This document shows positions 9,999 through 19,720 of a DNA stretch of 24,000 nucleotides, in pieces. Each line of letters opens with the position of its first letter. Position 1 is the first letter of the stretch. The stretch comes from Cristatella mucedo (taxonomy: Eukaryota > Bryozoa > Phylactolaemata > Cristatellidae): positions 2,136,001-2,160,000 of the forward strand of contig WPIO01000057.1 in NCBI GenBank assembly GCA_009760855.2, read 5' to 3'. The position numbers and the translations under genes are program-made. The notes under the pieces were generated by a model. It did not search any database, was not told the DNA's origin, and worked only from the letters and a program-made list of their open reading frames with translations.

Positions 9999-10499
9999 TT
10001 ATCAAAATGTAACGCGGAAGCTCCAGCCTCCCGCGGCGGCCCCGTGAAAAGCTCGCCAACCGGCCAGCTAGCCGATGCAATGGCGACTGCGGCGGCGTCA
10101 CCAGCGGCAGCCGGCAACGCAGCGACTTACTTTCGCGTCGGATGCTGACGGCGGCGCTCTCTGCTGCCGCCGCTGTTGTAGCCGAGCTCGCCCAGGACGA
10201 TCTAACGCCTCAGCTCCTCGCGGGTGGCTGGCTGGCGTCCGCGCCGCAGCCGAGCTTTGCGTCCGCTCGAGCAATGGCGGCGAGGGCGAGCCGCAGCGAT
10301 CGCCGGAACGAACGGGCCTCAGTCCGCGCCCGGAGCTAAGGCGGAAGCTCGTCGCTCGGCACTCCGTCGTCGGGCAAGCGCAGCGCAGCGCCGCGCGCGC
10401 GCGCCCCGCTCGTTCAGTGCGGTCAAAACGTCGGCTGAAAAGCGACGCCTACCCCGCCTCGCGCGCACCGGAGTAATAAGTAAATAATAAATAAATACT
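9999..10499. other. CpG-rich island (left part), no gene recognised
   Basis: Dense CpG with alternating CG runs (about 10390-10407). Open frames up to 133 codons are Arg/Ala-rich and resemble nothing known. It could be a promoter island of an unseen gene. Confidence 0.25.
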
Positions 10500-10668
10500 A
10501 GCTGATTTAACAGCCTCTTTTTGTATAGCGACAGAAGAGCCTTCACGGCTATCACCATCGCTTGCAGTAGCGATAAAGGATCGCCCACTGCAGGATTCGA
10601 ACCCACGACCTCGTGGCCGAGGTCGTGAAAAGCAACCGCCTTACCTAGTGAGCCATTACGGGAGTAAT
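10500..10668 (-). repeat. SINE family A, copy 2 (best preserved)
   Basis: On the minus strand: A-box TGGCTCACTAGGTAAGGCG, B-box GGTTCGAATCC, then CTGCAGTGGGCGATCCTTTA, a middle GCGATGGTGATAGCCGTGAA, and a tail GGCTCTTCTGTCGCTATAC ending in GAGGCTGTTAAATC. An AT-rich tail on + (TAATAAGTAAATAATAAATA) precedes it. This is the classic tRNA-derived SINE layout with Pol III promoter boxes. Confidence 0.82.
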
Positions 10669-11400
10669 GGCGTCGCGACAGAGATGTCTTCGTGGCGAGG
10701 GGGTTCCGCTGGAAAGGGTTGCGTCGAGTCAGAGGCGCCGGTGCGTCGCGTCGAAAAGCGGCGGCCGCCGCGAGCACGTCGGCGCTGCCAGCGGAGCCAG
10801 CGGCGCGCCGAGAACTCACGTTCCGACGACCTCGGGGAGTGCGACGCGAGTGCGTCTCCGGCGAGGGCTCCTTTAATCCGAGCTCGCGAGGCTCGGCGAG
10901 GCAGCGGCTACTCAGATTTTGTTTACGACCGCGGAAGTTCAAACGCTGTCGGCTCGTTTATTTCGACGGTAAGCGGCCATATACCACCTCGCCCCGCCCC
11001 GCGCCGCCGCCCGGCGAGTCATCCGCGCCGATCTGGGCGCGCCTGCAGCGACTCGGACGCTGTCCGAGCGGCGCGGCGACCTGCGCACGACGCCGCGCGC
11101 GAGAGCGCGCGCGCGCCGCCTGCTTTAGGGCGACGCGAGAGCTTACCTAACTCGACGGGCAATCGACAGATGCCGCGAGCGCGCCTGACTGGCTAAACTG
11201 TTGCAACTCGGGTCCTCGCCCGACCCCCTACCCCCCTACTTGAAGGTGGCGCTGCTTTCAAGCGCCGAGCGCGACCGCCGAAGACGATACGGTCGCCGCG
11301 TACGGCTGCATTTTGCAGCGCTCGCGCTGCTTAGCACCCGAGGCTGCTCCAAGTAGCGATTCTCTTTGACGCTCTCCGCTAACTTCATTCGGTGACTTTA
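10669..11400. other. CpG-rich island (right part) with a donor-like site
   Basis: Dense CpG. A good 5' splice-like ACG|GTAAGC lies at about 10969-10971 on +, at the end of a frame reading SGYSDFVYDRGSSNAVGSF. CG-alternating runs lie at about 11093-11118. A first exon of an unidentified + gene is possible, but no downstream exons are recognised. Confidence 0.2.
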
Positions 11401-12526
11401 CTAGTTTGCGAGATTGCCGTCCGTCATTTAGCTCAGTCCGAGCGCTTCTCCTGCCCCGCCTGCGGTCTCACGTTCTCTGACAGTGGGATAGCCAGGCGTT
11501 GGGCTGAAGCCCCTAGCCCGGCGGCTGCATTGTGGCCGATTTATTGCCGTGTTATAAACCTATGGGCCGATGGCACCTACGGTCACGCTGCTACCGCTGC
11601 GGCGGCCAGTTTATGACCAAGCCGTGTTTACAAACCAGCGGAATTTATGGCGCTGCCTCTGGTTTATGTGCTGTGTCGGTTTTCCGAGAAAATGGTTTAT
11701 GAGAGCGAGTCGCAGCTTACAGAGGGAGGCCAGTTGGAACACCGGCGGATGGCAGGACGGCTGCGTACGGGAGCGCTGTGGGGCGGGGCCCGCCAAAATA
11801 TACGCTGTCGCCTTGAGCCCGCTTCTGTGTTTTTCGTGCCATCGCGTGCGTGCAGCTGGGAGAGCAGCTAAACTGCAAGCTAATACGGCACGAAGATGAG
11901 TATAAACGTAAAACTGACGGCAGCGGCAATTGCTCAGGGATAACGGCGCGAGTTTTAGTTCAACGGCTCTGAGCGGTCTTTGCGACCGTCGGGGCGTGGA
12001 TCCCATCTACCGCTGCGCTTATTAGCGCTGCGGCAAGCAATGGCGCGGTTGAGCGGAATCATGAGAGGAATTGCTGCTCGCGCGCGTAATGACGCGTCCT
12101 GACAATGGTGTATTGGTACAACGTCTCGCCAACAGCAGGCTTGGACGAGGAATCGGTGCCCAGCAGGAGGCTATTATCCAACGAGTTGAGGAGCCCTCTC
12201 GTCAGGGCACAAGCGAATCAGGCAGGCCCTAGGACGGCTCACCATGCTGTCGGCCAGCGAGTTTTTTTTTCTCGAAGCCCCCAGGTGCTCGTAGCACTCG
12301 GCTGAGTGGCCCGAGAGCGCGGCGACCAGCCAGGGCCAGGGCCTTGGAATCGTGGTAGCACGGCGTGCGTCGCCTGCACGTGCCCGACCTGCGCCACGTG
12401 CCCGGGCACGTGGGAGGAGGAGGAGGCGCCCCTTTCACGCGAAGTCGACTTAATGGAAGCAGGGCCTCGGCCCCCGGCGCACCGTGACGCTTCCTCGCCA
12501 TTACGATGACCTTTTTTAACGCGATA
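11401..12526. other. Intergenic stretch with E-box cluster
   Basis: No gene recognised. The only structured element is three CACGTG boxes at 12377, 12395 and 12407, the last two inside a perfect 20-bp palindrome. Open frames of up to 131 codons look like chance. Confidence 0.3.
12377..12413. promoter_or_regulatory. Cluster of three CACGTG E-boxes
   Basis: CACGTG hexamers start at 12377, 12395 and 12407. Bases 12394-12413 form a perfect palindrome, CCACGTG-CCCGGG-CACGTGG. CACGTG is the canonical site for bHLH-ZIP and bHLH-PAS factors (Myc/Max, MITF/TFE, CLOCK type). No promoter is identified beside it, so a regulatory role is inference. Confidence 0.3.
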
Positions 12527-12665
12527 TATTTCACTAATAATAACGATACTAATAATAATACATTTAATATAGTGCCCCAAAAGAACTCAGTCTCTTTCTA
12601 GGCACTTTACATTTGCTGCAAAGGAAGCACGAACGAATGGTTACGCAGTACTCGAAGCACAACCA
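12527..12665 (-). mobile_element. CR1/L2-like LINE, 3'-end fragment (copy 3)
   Basis: On + it starts with ATT/ATA-type repeats (AATAATAATAATACATTTAA), then TAGTGCCCCAAAAGAACTCA, GTCTCTTTCTAGGCACTTTAC and TTGCTGCAAAGGAAGCACGA. These match the 3' ends of the copies at 14.15 and 17.83 kb. The element therefore runs on minus with an (ATT)n-like tail. Only the last ~135 nt remain. Confidence 0.75.
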
Positions 12666-12892
12666 AGTGGCGCCAGTTCGCGGAACCTGGTGGTCCTGTT
12701 CTAAACCGAACTAGCACTAGCTGATCACATCGACTACCAGTTCAGGTCTGTCCGCGTTCAGCTTTCTAACATTGCAAACTTTCGGGCGAGATTAGAAGAC
12801 GAGTTCGTCCCCCACCCACTTGCGACGTCATGTCTCTCACTTCTGTGACTCGCTAGCCTTACTTCCTCTCGCCGTACAATAAGACGCGTACG

Positions 12893-13050
12893 AATGGTTA
12901 AAAACTCGGCAGCTTTGCCTGTCAGTCGTGAGCGTCTCAGTTGCCACGTGTTGCACCGCTTCTGACCGACGTGCACTGGCTCCCCATCAAGCGGCGCTTC
13001 GACTTATTATTCCTGCCACTCACTTTGGGTCCATCTGCTGCAATGCTCTG
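12893..13050 (+). mobile_element. CR1/L2-like LINE, internal RT C-terminal fragment
   Basis: The frame includes VAPLLTDVHWLPIKRRFD, the strongly conserved 'TPLL..LHWLPVKQR' block beyond the reverse transcriptase of CR1/L2/Rex-type LINEs. Nucleotides 12905-13000 also match the minus-strand LINE at 18.35-18.45 kb (CCTGTCAGTCGTGAGCG against CTTGTCTGTCGTGAGCG), so this is the same family in the opposite orientation. Homology fades after about 13050. Confidence 0.7.
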
Positions 13051-13473
13051 GTTTTCTTATCTTAACATTATTCACCGCGCTCAACGTGAGGACGTACGGA
13101 AGGGGCTCAAAGACTTCCAGTTCTGGAGAAATGCCTCCCCCCCCGTTGCTACGCTACTCGCGCAATGCTCAGCAGCTCTTCTGGTCTGTCGCCTGCGCTA
13201 TAGCTGCCGTATCGCACGCAGTTCCGTCCTAGCTTCACTGCCTCCTAATAAAGCGTCAAATCAATTTCAACATCGTGTTTCTGGCTTCACGGTTCGCTTC
13301 GCTCGCAAGCACTAGCCTGCTGATTCCACCTGCTTGCTCCGTCAGAGTCGGCTGTCGCACCAGCCGCTTCGGTCTGCGTCTAGCCGTCGCACAGCCCCTC
13401 ACATTACACTGAAATCATTTGGCAATTGAACCGTAATACGACTACCACTGATAGTAGTAAACGGTCGTTTGCA

Positions 13474-13562
13474 TGGCGTCCTAAGACTTAATCTCCATAG
13501 CTTAATCTCTACCCTTGGGCTTCACAACTACGCTTCATGAGAATCGATACTCCAGGGTAAGT
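13474..13562 (-). repeat. SINE family B, truncated and degenerate copy
   Basis: On +, GGCGTCCTAAGACTTAATCTC and a repeated CTTAATCTCTACCCTTGGGC then TTCAC correspond to the hairpin tail of family B, with an internal duplication of the CTTAATCTC part. The tRNA head is mostly lost. Called only by comparison with the other copies. Confidence 0.45.
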
Positions 13563-13659
13563 GACATGCACGGTATCAAGTATTCAAAAGTAAACAAGTA
13601 TACTTTTTTTTAGCCAGCATGCTAAAACAAACATGAAAATACTCGTAGTTACTGGTTAG

Positions 13660-13880
13660 CAAGCCCTATAAATAGCATGCATCGAATCTGGCACAGGTAG
13701 GAACGCCAAGCGAACCCAAGCGACAAACGAAATGCTTTTACTGGAGTAAGGAAAGCCTGACGAGAATTGATGCGTCTTGAGCTGAGGCTTAATGGATGCA
13801 AGGTTGTCGCAGCTAACTACCGTACCTGGAAGCCCGTTTCGGACTTCCGGTGAGCACTTTACCCCAGGGTTTTGCCCAGG
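13660..13880 (-). mobile_element. LINE reverse-transcriptase C-terminal fragment
   Basis: The minus-strand frame reads RNGLPGTVVSCDNLASI then KPQLKTHQF, the 'WNSLP...SL..FK..LKTHLF' block that closes the ORF2 of many CR1/L2-type LINEs. Trp is replaced by Arg in the block, so the copy is dead. A SINE A copy abuts or overlaps its right end. Confidence 0.65.
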
Positions 13881-13885
13881 GATAA

Positions 13886-14025
13886 GATGCTCGCTCTTCA
13901 CCATACAGGTAGCGTGCTCCGAGTCCTGCAGTGGCCGATCCTTTATTGCCCTTTATTGTAAGCCGTGGTGATGGCCGTTAGTGCTCTTCTGATGCTATAT
14001 AAATGAGGCTGTTAAATCTCGATGA
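13886..14025 (+). repeat. SINE family A, copy 3
   Basis: On +: the end of a tRNA-like head (TGCTCGCTCTTCACC...), CCTGCAGTGGCCGATCCTTTA, GTGGTGATGGCCGTTAGTGC, TCTTCTGATGCTATATAAAT and GAGGCTGTTAAATC, in the same order as copy 2. The 5' A-box part is eroded or replaced by the LINE fragment to its left. Confidence 0.7.
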
Positions 14026-14147
14026 CTTTTTTTAACGAGATTAAGGCTCGATCGCTGAAAGATTTAATTTTTACATGACGGACGGCAGTGTGACTAGATG
14101 CTGATGAGAGCGTGGTTCAAGAGCACAGTGGATGAGCAACGAGGTTG

Positions 14148-14535
14148 AATAGATAATAATAATAACAATAGTAATAATGAATTTGATAAAGCGCCCTCAG
14201 AGAACTCAATCTCTTTCTAGGCGCTCTACATTTGCTGCAAAGGAAGCACGATCGAATGGTTAGCGGTAGCATACTCAATAAACAACAAGAATAACATCGT
14301 TTTGGGTAACATGCACAGGATCAGCATGCAAGTGTGGTTAGTAGCAGCATGCACAGTGTCAGCATGCATAAGCAAATAAAAGTCGAATCACAGTGACCCT
14401 CTAAATGCTGTGATAAATAGATGCGTTTGTAGTTTCTTTTTAAAATGTGGTCAAGTCAGGAGATGTCTTGACGCAAGTCGGGAGTGAGTTCCGGGCTTTG
14501 GGAGCACACAAACTAAAGGCGAAAGGTAAGTAACA
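14148..14535 (-). mobile_element. CR1/L2-like LINE, 3'-end copy (copy 2, ~390 nt)
   Basis: Colinear with the copy at 17.83-18.2 kb. From the 3' end on +: an (AAT)n-type tail (ATAATAATAATAACAATAGT), the hairpin AAAGCGCCCTCAGAGAACTC...TCTCTTTCTAGGCGCT, the shared GCAAAGGAAGCACGA(T/C)CGAATGGTTA, a 3'UTR with two near-repeats of CATGCACAG..TCAGCATGC, and the end of the ORF (RNSLPTCVKTSPDLTTF read on minus). It is 5'-truncated, as usual for LINE insertions. Confidence 0.82.
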
Positions 14536-14539
14536 TTGT

Positions 14540-14700
14540 GAGCCATTCAGATTTAAAGCATCAAAAGTCTGGAACTTGCTTCCAGCTACGGTCACCACCT
14601 GCCGAGGCCTTTCATCATTTAAGCCTCAGGCAAGGCCGTCTCCGTTACGATCAGCTTTCCTTTGTCCCAGGGAACTTGCATGTTTTGTTCCTGTCTGTTT
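14540..14700 (+). mobile_element. LINE RT C-terminal fragment, opposite orientation
   Basis: The + frame reads FKASKVWNLLPATVTTCRGL then SSFKPQ, the 'WNSLPATV..SL.SFK' block of LINE ORF2 C-termini. It abuts the minus-strand LINE ending at 14535, giving two LINE ends head to head. Confidence 0.65.
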
Positions 14701-15380
14701 GTGCACTTTCTTGTACACGTTTATTCAGTGCATGTTACCAGACAGTGATTCTTCCTACCGGTGCCCCTGCGTGTCGGTTTGCTTCCTTTAGCACACCGGC
14801 CTAAGCACGAAAATAGTTGGTTTGCATGCTTCTTGCATGCTTCTCTAAGCAAGATATCGTACACATCATTAACAAGTGGTTATTGGCTCTCTTGCAGAGA
14901 GATGTAAAGCATTTGGATAGAGATTATGTTTTCTAGGAACATTATGTAAACGACCTATCACTTTTATTTTTATTATTAGCGCCACAAGCTTAAAACTCAG
15001 TTCGGACTGACATGGCATCGATTTTCGATTTGATTAAATTAAAAAAGAAGCTAAATCTGCTTAACCGGAGCATACTTTGCTCCGTCCGAGTGAGCTGTCC
15101 TTTGTGTGACTAATCAATTGATATGCTTCATTTTCAGCGAACGGAAAACACTTAGAAAAAGATCTGGTTTTCTTTGGATACTATTTAAATATTTTTTGTT
15201 ATTAGCGGTAGCATTATTAAGGAGCCCTGGGCTCTTTTCACCTTCCTACGATTAGCTGTCTTCGGAAAGATTGAGGTCTGGTTACCTCCGTGTGTAATCC
15301 TAATTTCGCCTTTGCTTCTCAGGATCTTATGATACGATCTGCTGCTCTCACTAGAGTCGCTTAGCTAAAATATATTCACG
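14701..15380. other. AT-rich intergenic, no feature seen
   Basis: AT-rich sequence without an open frame of note, RNA gene or repeat recognised elsewhere in the window. Confidence 0.35.
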
Positions 15381-15547
15381 TGTGAAGCATCCCAGGAGAA
15401 CTTAGTTTCTATTCAGGAGCTTCACTTCACATATGCCACGAGTGCTCAAGCGCATGATACATACACTTTAAGCCTCGATCATCAGATACATACACTTTTA
15501 GCTTGGTCAGGCGAGTACCTTGACTACTGGGCCAAGCCAGCTAGGCA
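15381..15547 (-). repeat. SINE family B, copy with internal duplication
   Basis: On +, GCATCCCAGGAGAACTTAGT and TTCTATTCAGGAGCTTCAC are the decayed hairpin tail. The head lies at right (GCGAGTACCTTGACTACTGG on +). It carries the long spacer of copy 2. GATACATACACTTTA occurs twice (15456-15470 and 15485-15500), a local tandem duplication. Confidence 0.68.
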
Positions 15548-16420
15548 ATCGTATCGAGCACTTTACATAGACTGTAAAGTAAGCGAATAGCTCATTTGTT
15601 ATAAAAAAGCACAATTGCAGCAAGCATAGGAACACGAAAGAGATTTTGCATGAACAGAACGAATGCGATAAACAGTTACATTTCAGCTTTAAATTTCAGT
15701 TTTAAATGTCGCCAAGTAAGGGCAATCGTGATGTCACTCGTAGCGAAATCATGGCTTCGAGTTCTTAGGAACTAAAGGCACGGTCAATCGGATCAATAAC
15801 CAACCTCAAATTTTTGAGGTTGGTCATTGATTAATCCGAGCTAGAACCTTAGATATGCTTAAGTAGTTTAACTGCTCTGTTGTGCTTTAATCTGTCAGTG
15901 CTGCACATTGGCCATGCGGCTTTGATCACGTCTATTGCGATCATTTTGAGCAATAAATCATCTAATAAATACTTCGGCGAAATGACTGACCTGGTATCTT
16001 TTTCAAGGTCAGCCATGCAGTTGCGGTCTGAGACCGATGGCTAGAAGCTGGGGGAGAGCCACGGCGGCCGCGGTGGCGGCGGGGGGGGGGGACTCTGGCC
16101 CATTGCACGAGGACCGGCAATGAAGAGGCAGAGGCACAGCCATGGCAGCACCTGCTTGCTCCGCTGAAATTAGCTTCGCATCGTGATCCACGGTTATTCA
16201 CAAAATTTTGCACTTTAATTCATGCCTACTATTTTATCCGTTGCACTAAGGTGCACACAATGTATAGTAAAAAGAGATGAGTAGCTGGATGAGCTGCCAA
16301 TGAACAGGCACCATTTACCCAGGTGACAGATAATTTATCTAGCCTAGACTAGATCACCAACAGTGTTACAGAAATACTGCCCATCGTGCCGAATGAAGAA
16401 CTTGGAAGAAAGTTGGTAGA
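15548..16420. other. Intergenic with a foldback and a G-run
   Basis: No gene seen. Contains the near-perfect foldback at 15789-15838 (separate entry) and an 11-G homopolymer at 16081-16091 beside a GGCGGCCGCGGTGGCGGC block. Otherwise AT-rich. Confidence 0.35.
15789..15838. repeat. Near-perfect inverted repeat (foldback)
   Basis: Arms 15794-15810 (CAATAACCAACCTCAAA) and 15813-15829 (TTTGAGGTTGGTCATTG) pair at 16 of 17 positions around a 2-nt centre. The outer CGGAT and ATCCG also pair after a 4-nt insertion on the right. It is not explained by the surrounding repeats. Confidence 0.8.
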
Positions 16421-16567
<147 letters not shown>

Positions 16568-16691
16568 GTCTGGTACTTTCGCACTGCCGTCCAACAAGTT
16601 CTTCCTATTAAGCCGAGATCTCAAAAGCTCAGCTTTAGACTGGGTAAAACCAAGGCTTGAGACACATCTTTGATATTTTTTGTTTGGGTAA

Positions 16692-16723
16692 GTACGGTAT
16701 GTACGGTATGTACGGTACGGTAC
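16692..16723. repeat. Short tandem repeat, 9-bp unit GTACGGTAT x3.5
   Basis: Three successive 9-bp units at 16692, 16701 and 16710, the last ending in C, followed by GGTAC. Confidence 0.85.
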
Positions 16724-16776
16724 TTGAGGCTTAATGATAATGCACTGGCAATTCTATGGCACTCTGACGTTCACAT

Positions 16777-16977
16777 ATGAACGAGCCGCTGAGTTATGAC
16801 CTTAGATTAAGGCGAATGCCCTTTGATGTTGGATTACCCTTTGGTATGCATTTATGGCTAGGGCCTTCAGATAAAGAAATAGCATTTAATGGTCAAGTAA
16901 TCCGGGTTGGTGGACTGCGAAAACCAACCACCCGTAGAGCGGCCCTGTTTGCGCTGGTCACTGGCGCCGTTGGGTAG
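16777..16977 (+). other. Unassigned open frame, 66 codons
   Basis: An ATG frame reading MNEPLSYDLRLRRMPFDVGL... with natural-looking composition, ending RAALFALVTGAVG before TAG. No family recognised and no splice context. It lies next to the decayed Cys-rich family relic (opposite strand) and may be part of another old element. Low support. Confidence 0.15.
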
Positions 16978-17084
16978 AAACACATCGCCCCCAGGGCTAT
17001 TGTGCGGTCGCGTTCCTTTGTCCGGCGAGTTACAGCTGGCGTTGTTCGGAATACCCTAGGCTTCCTCTCCTCAGCCTCGGTTGT

Positions 17085-17630
17085 AAATTGAGTCTGGATC
17101 TGCAATAATACGCTCCTCGCTGTCTGACTTGCTGCTCTTTCCTGAAGATGGCTGATCCATCTCCCGCAGTGGTGGAGACAGGCTGCTCAGGTCAGTGTGG
17201 TACTGGGACGAAGAATGAAGTCGATGAGGGAAGACATGGCGGGAGGCACGTCTTTGCTATTTCAGGTAACAAAATGGTACAGCGAGCAGTAGTAGCAGTT
17301 GCTTGAGTTAAAAGAGTCAAGTTCAAGCAAAATTCTTGGGCTATCAAAGCTTCGCGGCTTACTTTTGCACCAGCCTGTAAACATATCGGAATTACATGAA
17401 AAAAAATGATCTTTTCCATTGCTCAGGACCGATATTCCGTCTAGCGAGCGCAGCAATTACTCATCTCAACTTCAAGAGTTCTTTCGCGGTGTTGGCATGT
17501 GAAATGAAGGACTTGGGGCATGTTTAGATCTCCGTCAGGTAGGCCGAAATATGCTTTGTAGGCCTCCCACACTTTAACAGACGCTTTGACGGAGTACTCT
17601 ACCGACATTGGCCTTGATAAATTGCCCACT
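17085..17630 (-). pseudogene. Relic of a widespread animal Cys-rich family of unknown function
   Basis: Read on minus in three successive frames. (1) 17629-17441 gives VWEAYKAYFGLPDGD, then a Cys-containing CQHRERTLEV. (2) About 17456-17262 gives FTGWCKSKPRSFDSP, then SSNCYYCSLYH. (3) About 17240-17090 gives VPVPH in one frame, then PPLREMDQPSSG and KSDSEERIIADPDS in another. The order AYKAYFG...GD / C..C..L.GW..GK.RS / DCYFC / PVPH / PxPP / acidic Ser stretch is what I recall of a multi-copy family annotated as uncharacterised in hydra, aphids, ticks and fishes, often near transposons. Stop codons and frame changes show the copy is dead, and the C-terminal part is missing. The family match is from memory and needs a search. 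Confidence 0.55.
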
Positions 17631-17825
17631 CACATAGAAAATTACATCCGTGCAAGCAACTTCTTGCTGCCATGTCAATAGAATTTGGCTATTAACTATT
17701 CTCTTACTCTGCTACAATGTACAATAAGTATTAGTTTAAGTTACCTGTACTGTTACACTTCTATCGGTACTACTTTACAGTCGCCCCTCGTTTATGGCGA
17801 TAAATCAGTTCCAGACTCCGCGATT

Positions 17826-18900
17826 ATAAGTAATGATAATAATAATAATAATGCATTTTATGTAGCACCACAGATAATTCAGTCTCTTTTTAGGCACTTT
17901 ACATTTTCCGTAAAGGAAGCACGACCGAATGGTTAGTGGTATCACGCTCCGTAAACAACACGACTAGCATGGTTAGGGGTGACATGCACAGGGTCAGAAT
18001 GCAAGTATGGTTACTGGCAGCATGTACAGTGTAAGCGCGCATAAGCACATAAAGGACAAATAACAGGAAACCAGTAAATGCTGGGATAATTAGGTGCGTT
18101 TTTAGTTTCCTTTTAAATGTGGACAATTACAGAGATTTCGTGTCGCAAGTCGGGAGTGAGTTCCAAGCTTTTAGAACGTACGAACTAAAGGAACGGTCTC
18201 CAAGGGATTTGAGATTTGTACGATTATGGGTAAACAGTGCGATTACGAAAAGTAGGTGGTACGATGCTTAGCCTGGTGGGGCAGTAGATCTTATAGGTAG
18301 GCTGGAGCCAAAGAATGAAGGGACCTAAAAGTGGGTGACCAAACCTTGAAGGCGACGCTTTGCTTGACTGGGAGCCAGTGCAGATCGGTGAGAAGCGGTG
18401 TGACGTGGCCACTGCACGCTCACGACAGACAAGCGTAGCTGCAAAGTTTTGCACCAGCTGTAAGCACCTAAGTGCTCAGGCAGGCCAGTAGACCAGCAAT
18501 CCGTGAGCTACAGAAGTAAAGACGGGATGTCACAAATGCATGGAACAATTTAGATGTGGTATCCCTGTCTAAAGAAGCCAGAGTTTTGGCAATATTGTGT
18601 AGCCGAAAGTAGGCAAACTTGACTCTGTAGTTGATGGAGCGTCCAACGAGAGGTCACTTTAGAACATGACACCAGATTTCATGCAGATTCAACAGGAGAT
18701 ATGCTGGCAGAGCCAATTTTGAGCGTTAGCCTTTTCAACTTATGAATCCCACTTGGTTCGCCATAACTAGTAAGTTGGTTTTATTGTTATCTAATTTAAG
18801 AAAGTTTGCTACTATCCATCTGCGGATGTCATCAATATACGCAGCAAGCGAGTTGAGAGAATTTGATGTGAATTTCCGCAAAGTATTATTTTTTATTTGC
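17826..18900 (-). mobile_element. CR1/L2-like LINE, longest copy (~1.07 kb, 5'-truncated, dead)
   Basis: On minus, 5' to 3': AYIDDIRRWIVANFLKLDNN then KTNLLVM (the 'W...N.LKLN..KTE' block after the RT palm), LASLDRDTTSKLFHAFVTSR then LYFC ('AFVTSRLDYCN'), TPLLTDLHWLPVKQS, SLHSLAPAYL, WNSLPTC, and STFKRKLKTHL, interrupted by several stops. A 3'UTR, the terminal hairpin (GTAGCACC...TCTCTTTTTAGGCAC on +) and an (ATT)n tail at 17830-17853 follow. These blocks belong to CR1/L2/Rex1-type non-LTR elements; clade assignment is inferred. The YADD catalytic motif is not present in what remains. The same family supplies the hairpin tail of SINE B. Confidence 0.87.
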
Positions 18901-19720
18901 AAGCCAAATATTTCATAGTTTAGTAGCCAACAATTTCGTAGCCAATCTGAAAACAGTGAGCTCTGATTGGTTTCGTTTCGCCCCACTCGATCTTTTTGAA
19001 AAAGCTCTTGCCCACACACAAGGAGAGGTCTAGCGGCTGCACTTGGCTTTGAACAATTTGCAGGGGTGTTTGAATACATAAGAATACAGTCCATAAGTAC
19101 AGTAATTTTAATTTTAGTTGTAATACGGGGTGTATAATTGAATGAGACAGCCGAGTGCTCTGTATCATTTTCACTATCTCGATTACAATTTTAATGAATC
19201 TATTTAAAAAATTGCGATAGAGTGAAGCCGCAAAAATTGAATCGCGTGAAGAGGGACTCCTTCGTAGGGTTATGTCCGCTTACTCTTACTAATTCAGTTA
19301 GCGGCAAAAAGCCTGCTATTTTCCGAGCCTTCCGCCCGCACCGTGCCTAAAAAACCACAGATCTTCAGATTACCTTTATTCTGAATAAATTGTTGTGCGT
19401 AGACTATTTTCTTATTCTCTATTTGCTCACAGGGGATCAAGAAAACGCACCTTAGACGTAAGAAAAAAAGTGAAATATGTTTCTTAAAATAATCAGTGAG
19501 TTGCCCGCACAGTGGCTGGTGCTGGACACAAGTTGCTCTCGGTGGCTGATAAATGGACTGTCCAAGGGCGGGCTTAAATTCATCTTCTGTATCCATATAC
19601 TATCTTCACGCATTTATATATGTACGCACCTACGTAGTTGCTTACGATATAGCTGCAGGTGCAAGTAAATACGAGTGAGCATTTATATCGTGGAGGTACT
19701 TTGGGCAGCGAAGCCAGGCT
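18901..19720. other. AT-rich intergenic, no feature seen
   Basis: The minus-strand frame continues upstream of the LINE to 19094 but no longer resembles reverse transcriptase. The rest is AT-rich without recognisable genes. Confidence 0.35.

Noticed and set aside
10500-10668. True tRNA gene
   Set aside because: A and B boxes are present, but the acceptor and anticodon stems do not close, and the sequence continues into a repeated SINE body found four times.
11440-11500. Zinc-finger-like CPACGLTF
   Set aside because: A C..C pair is present but the paired His residues of a C2H2 finger are missing and the frame is short.
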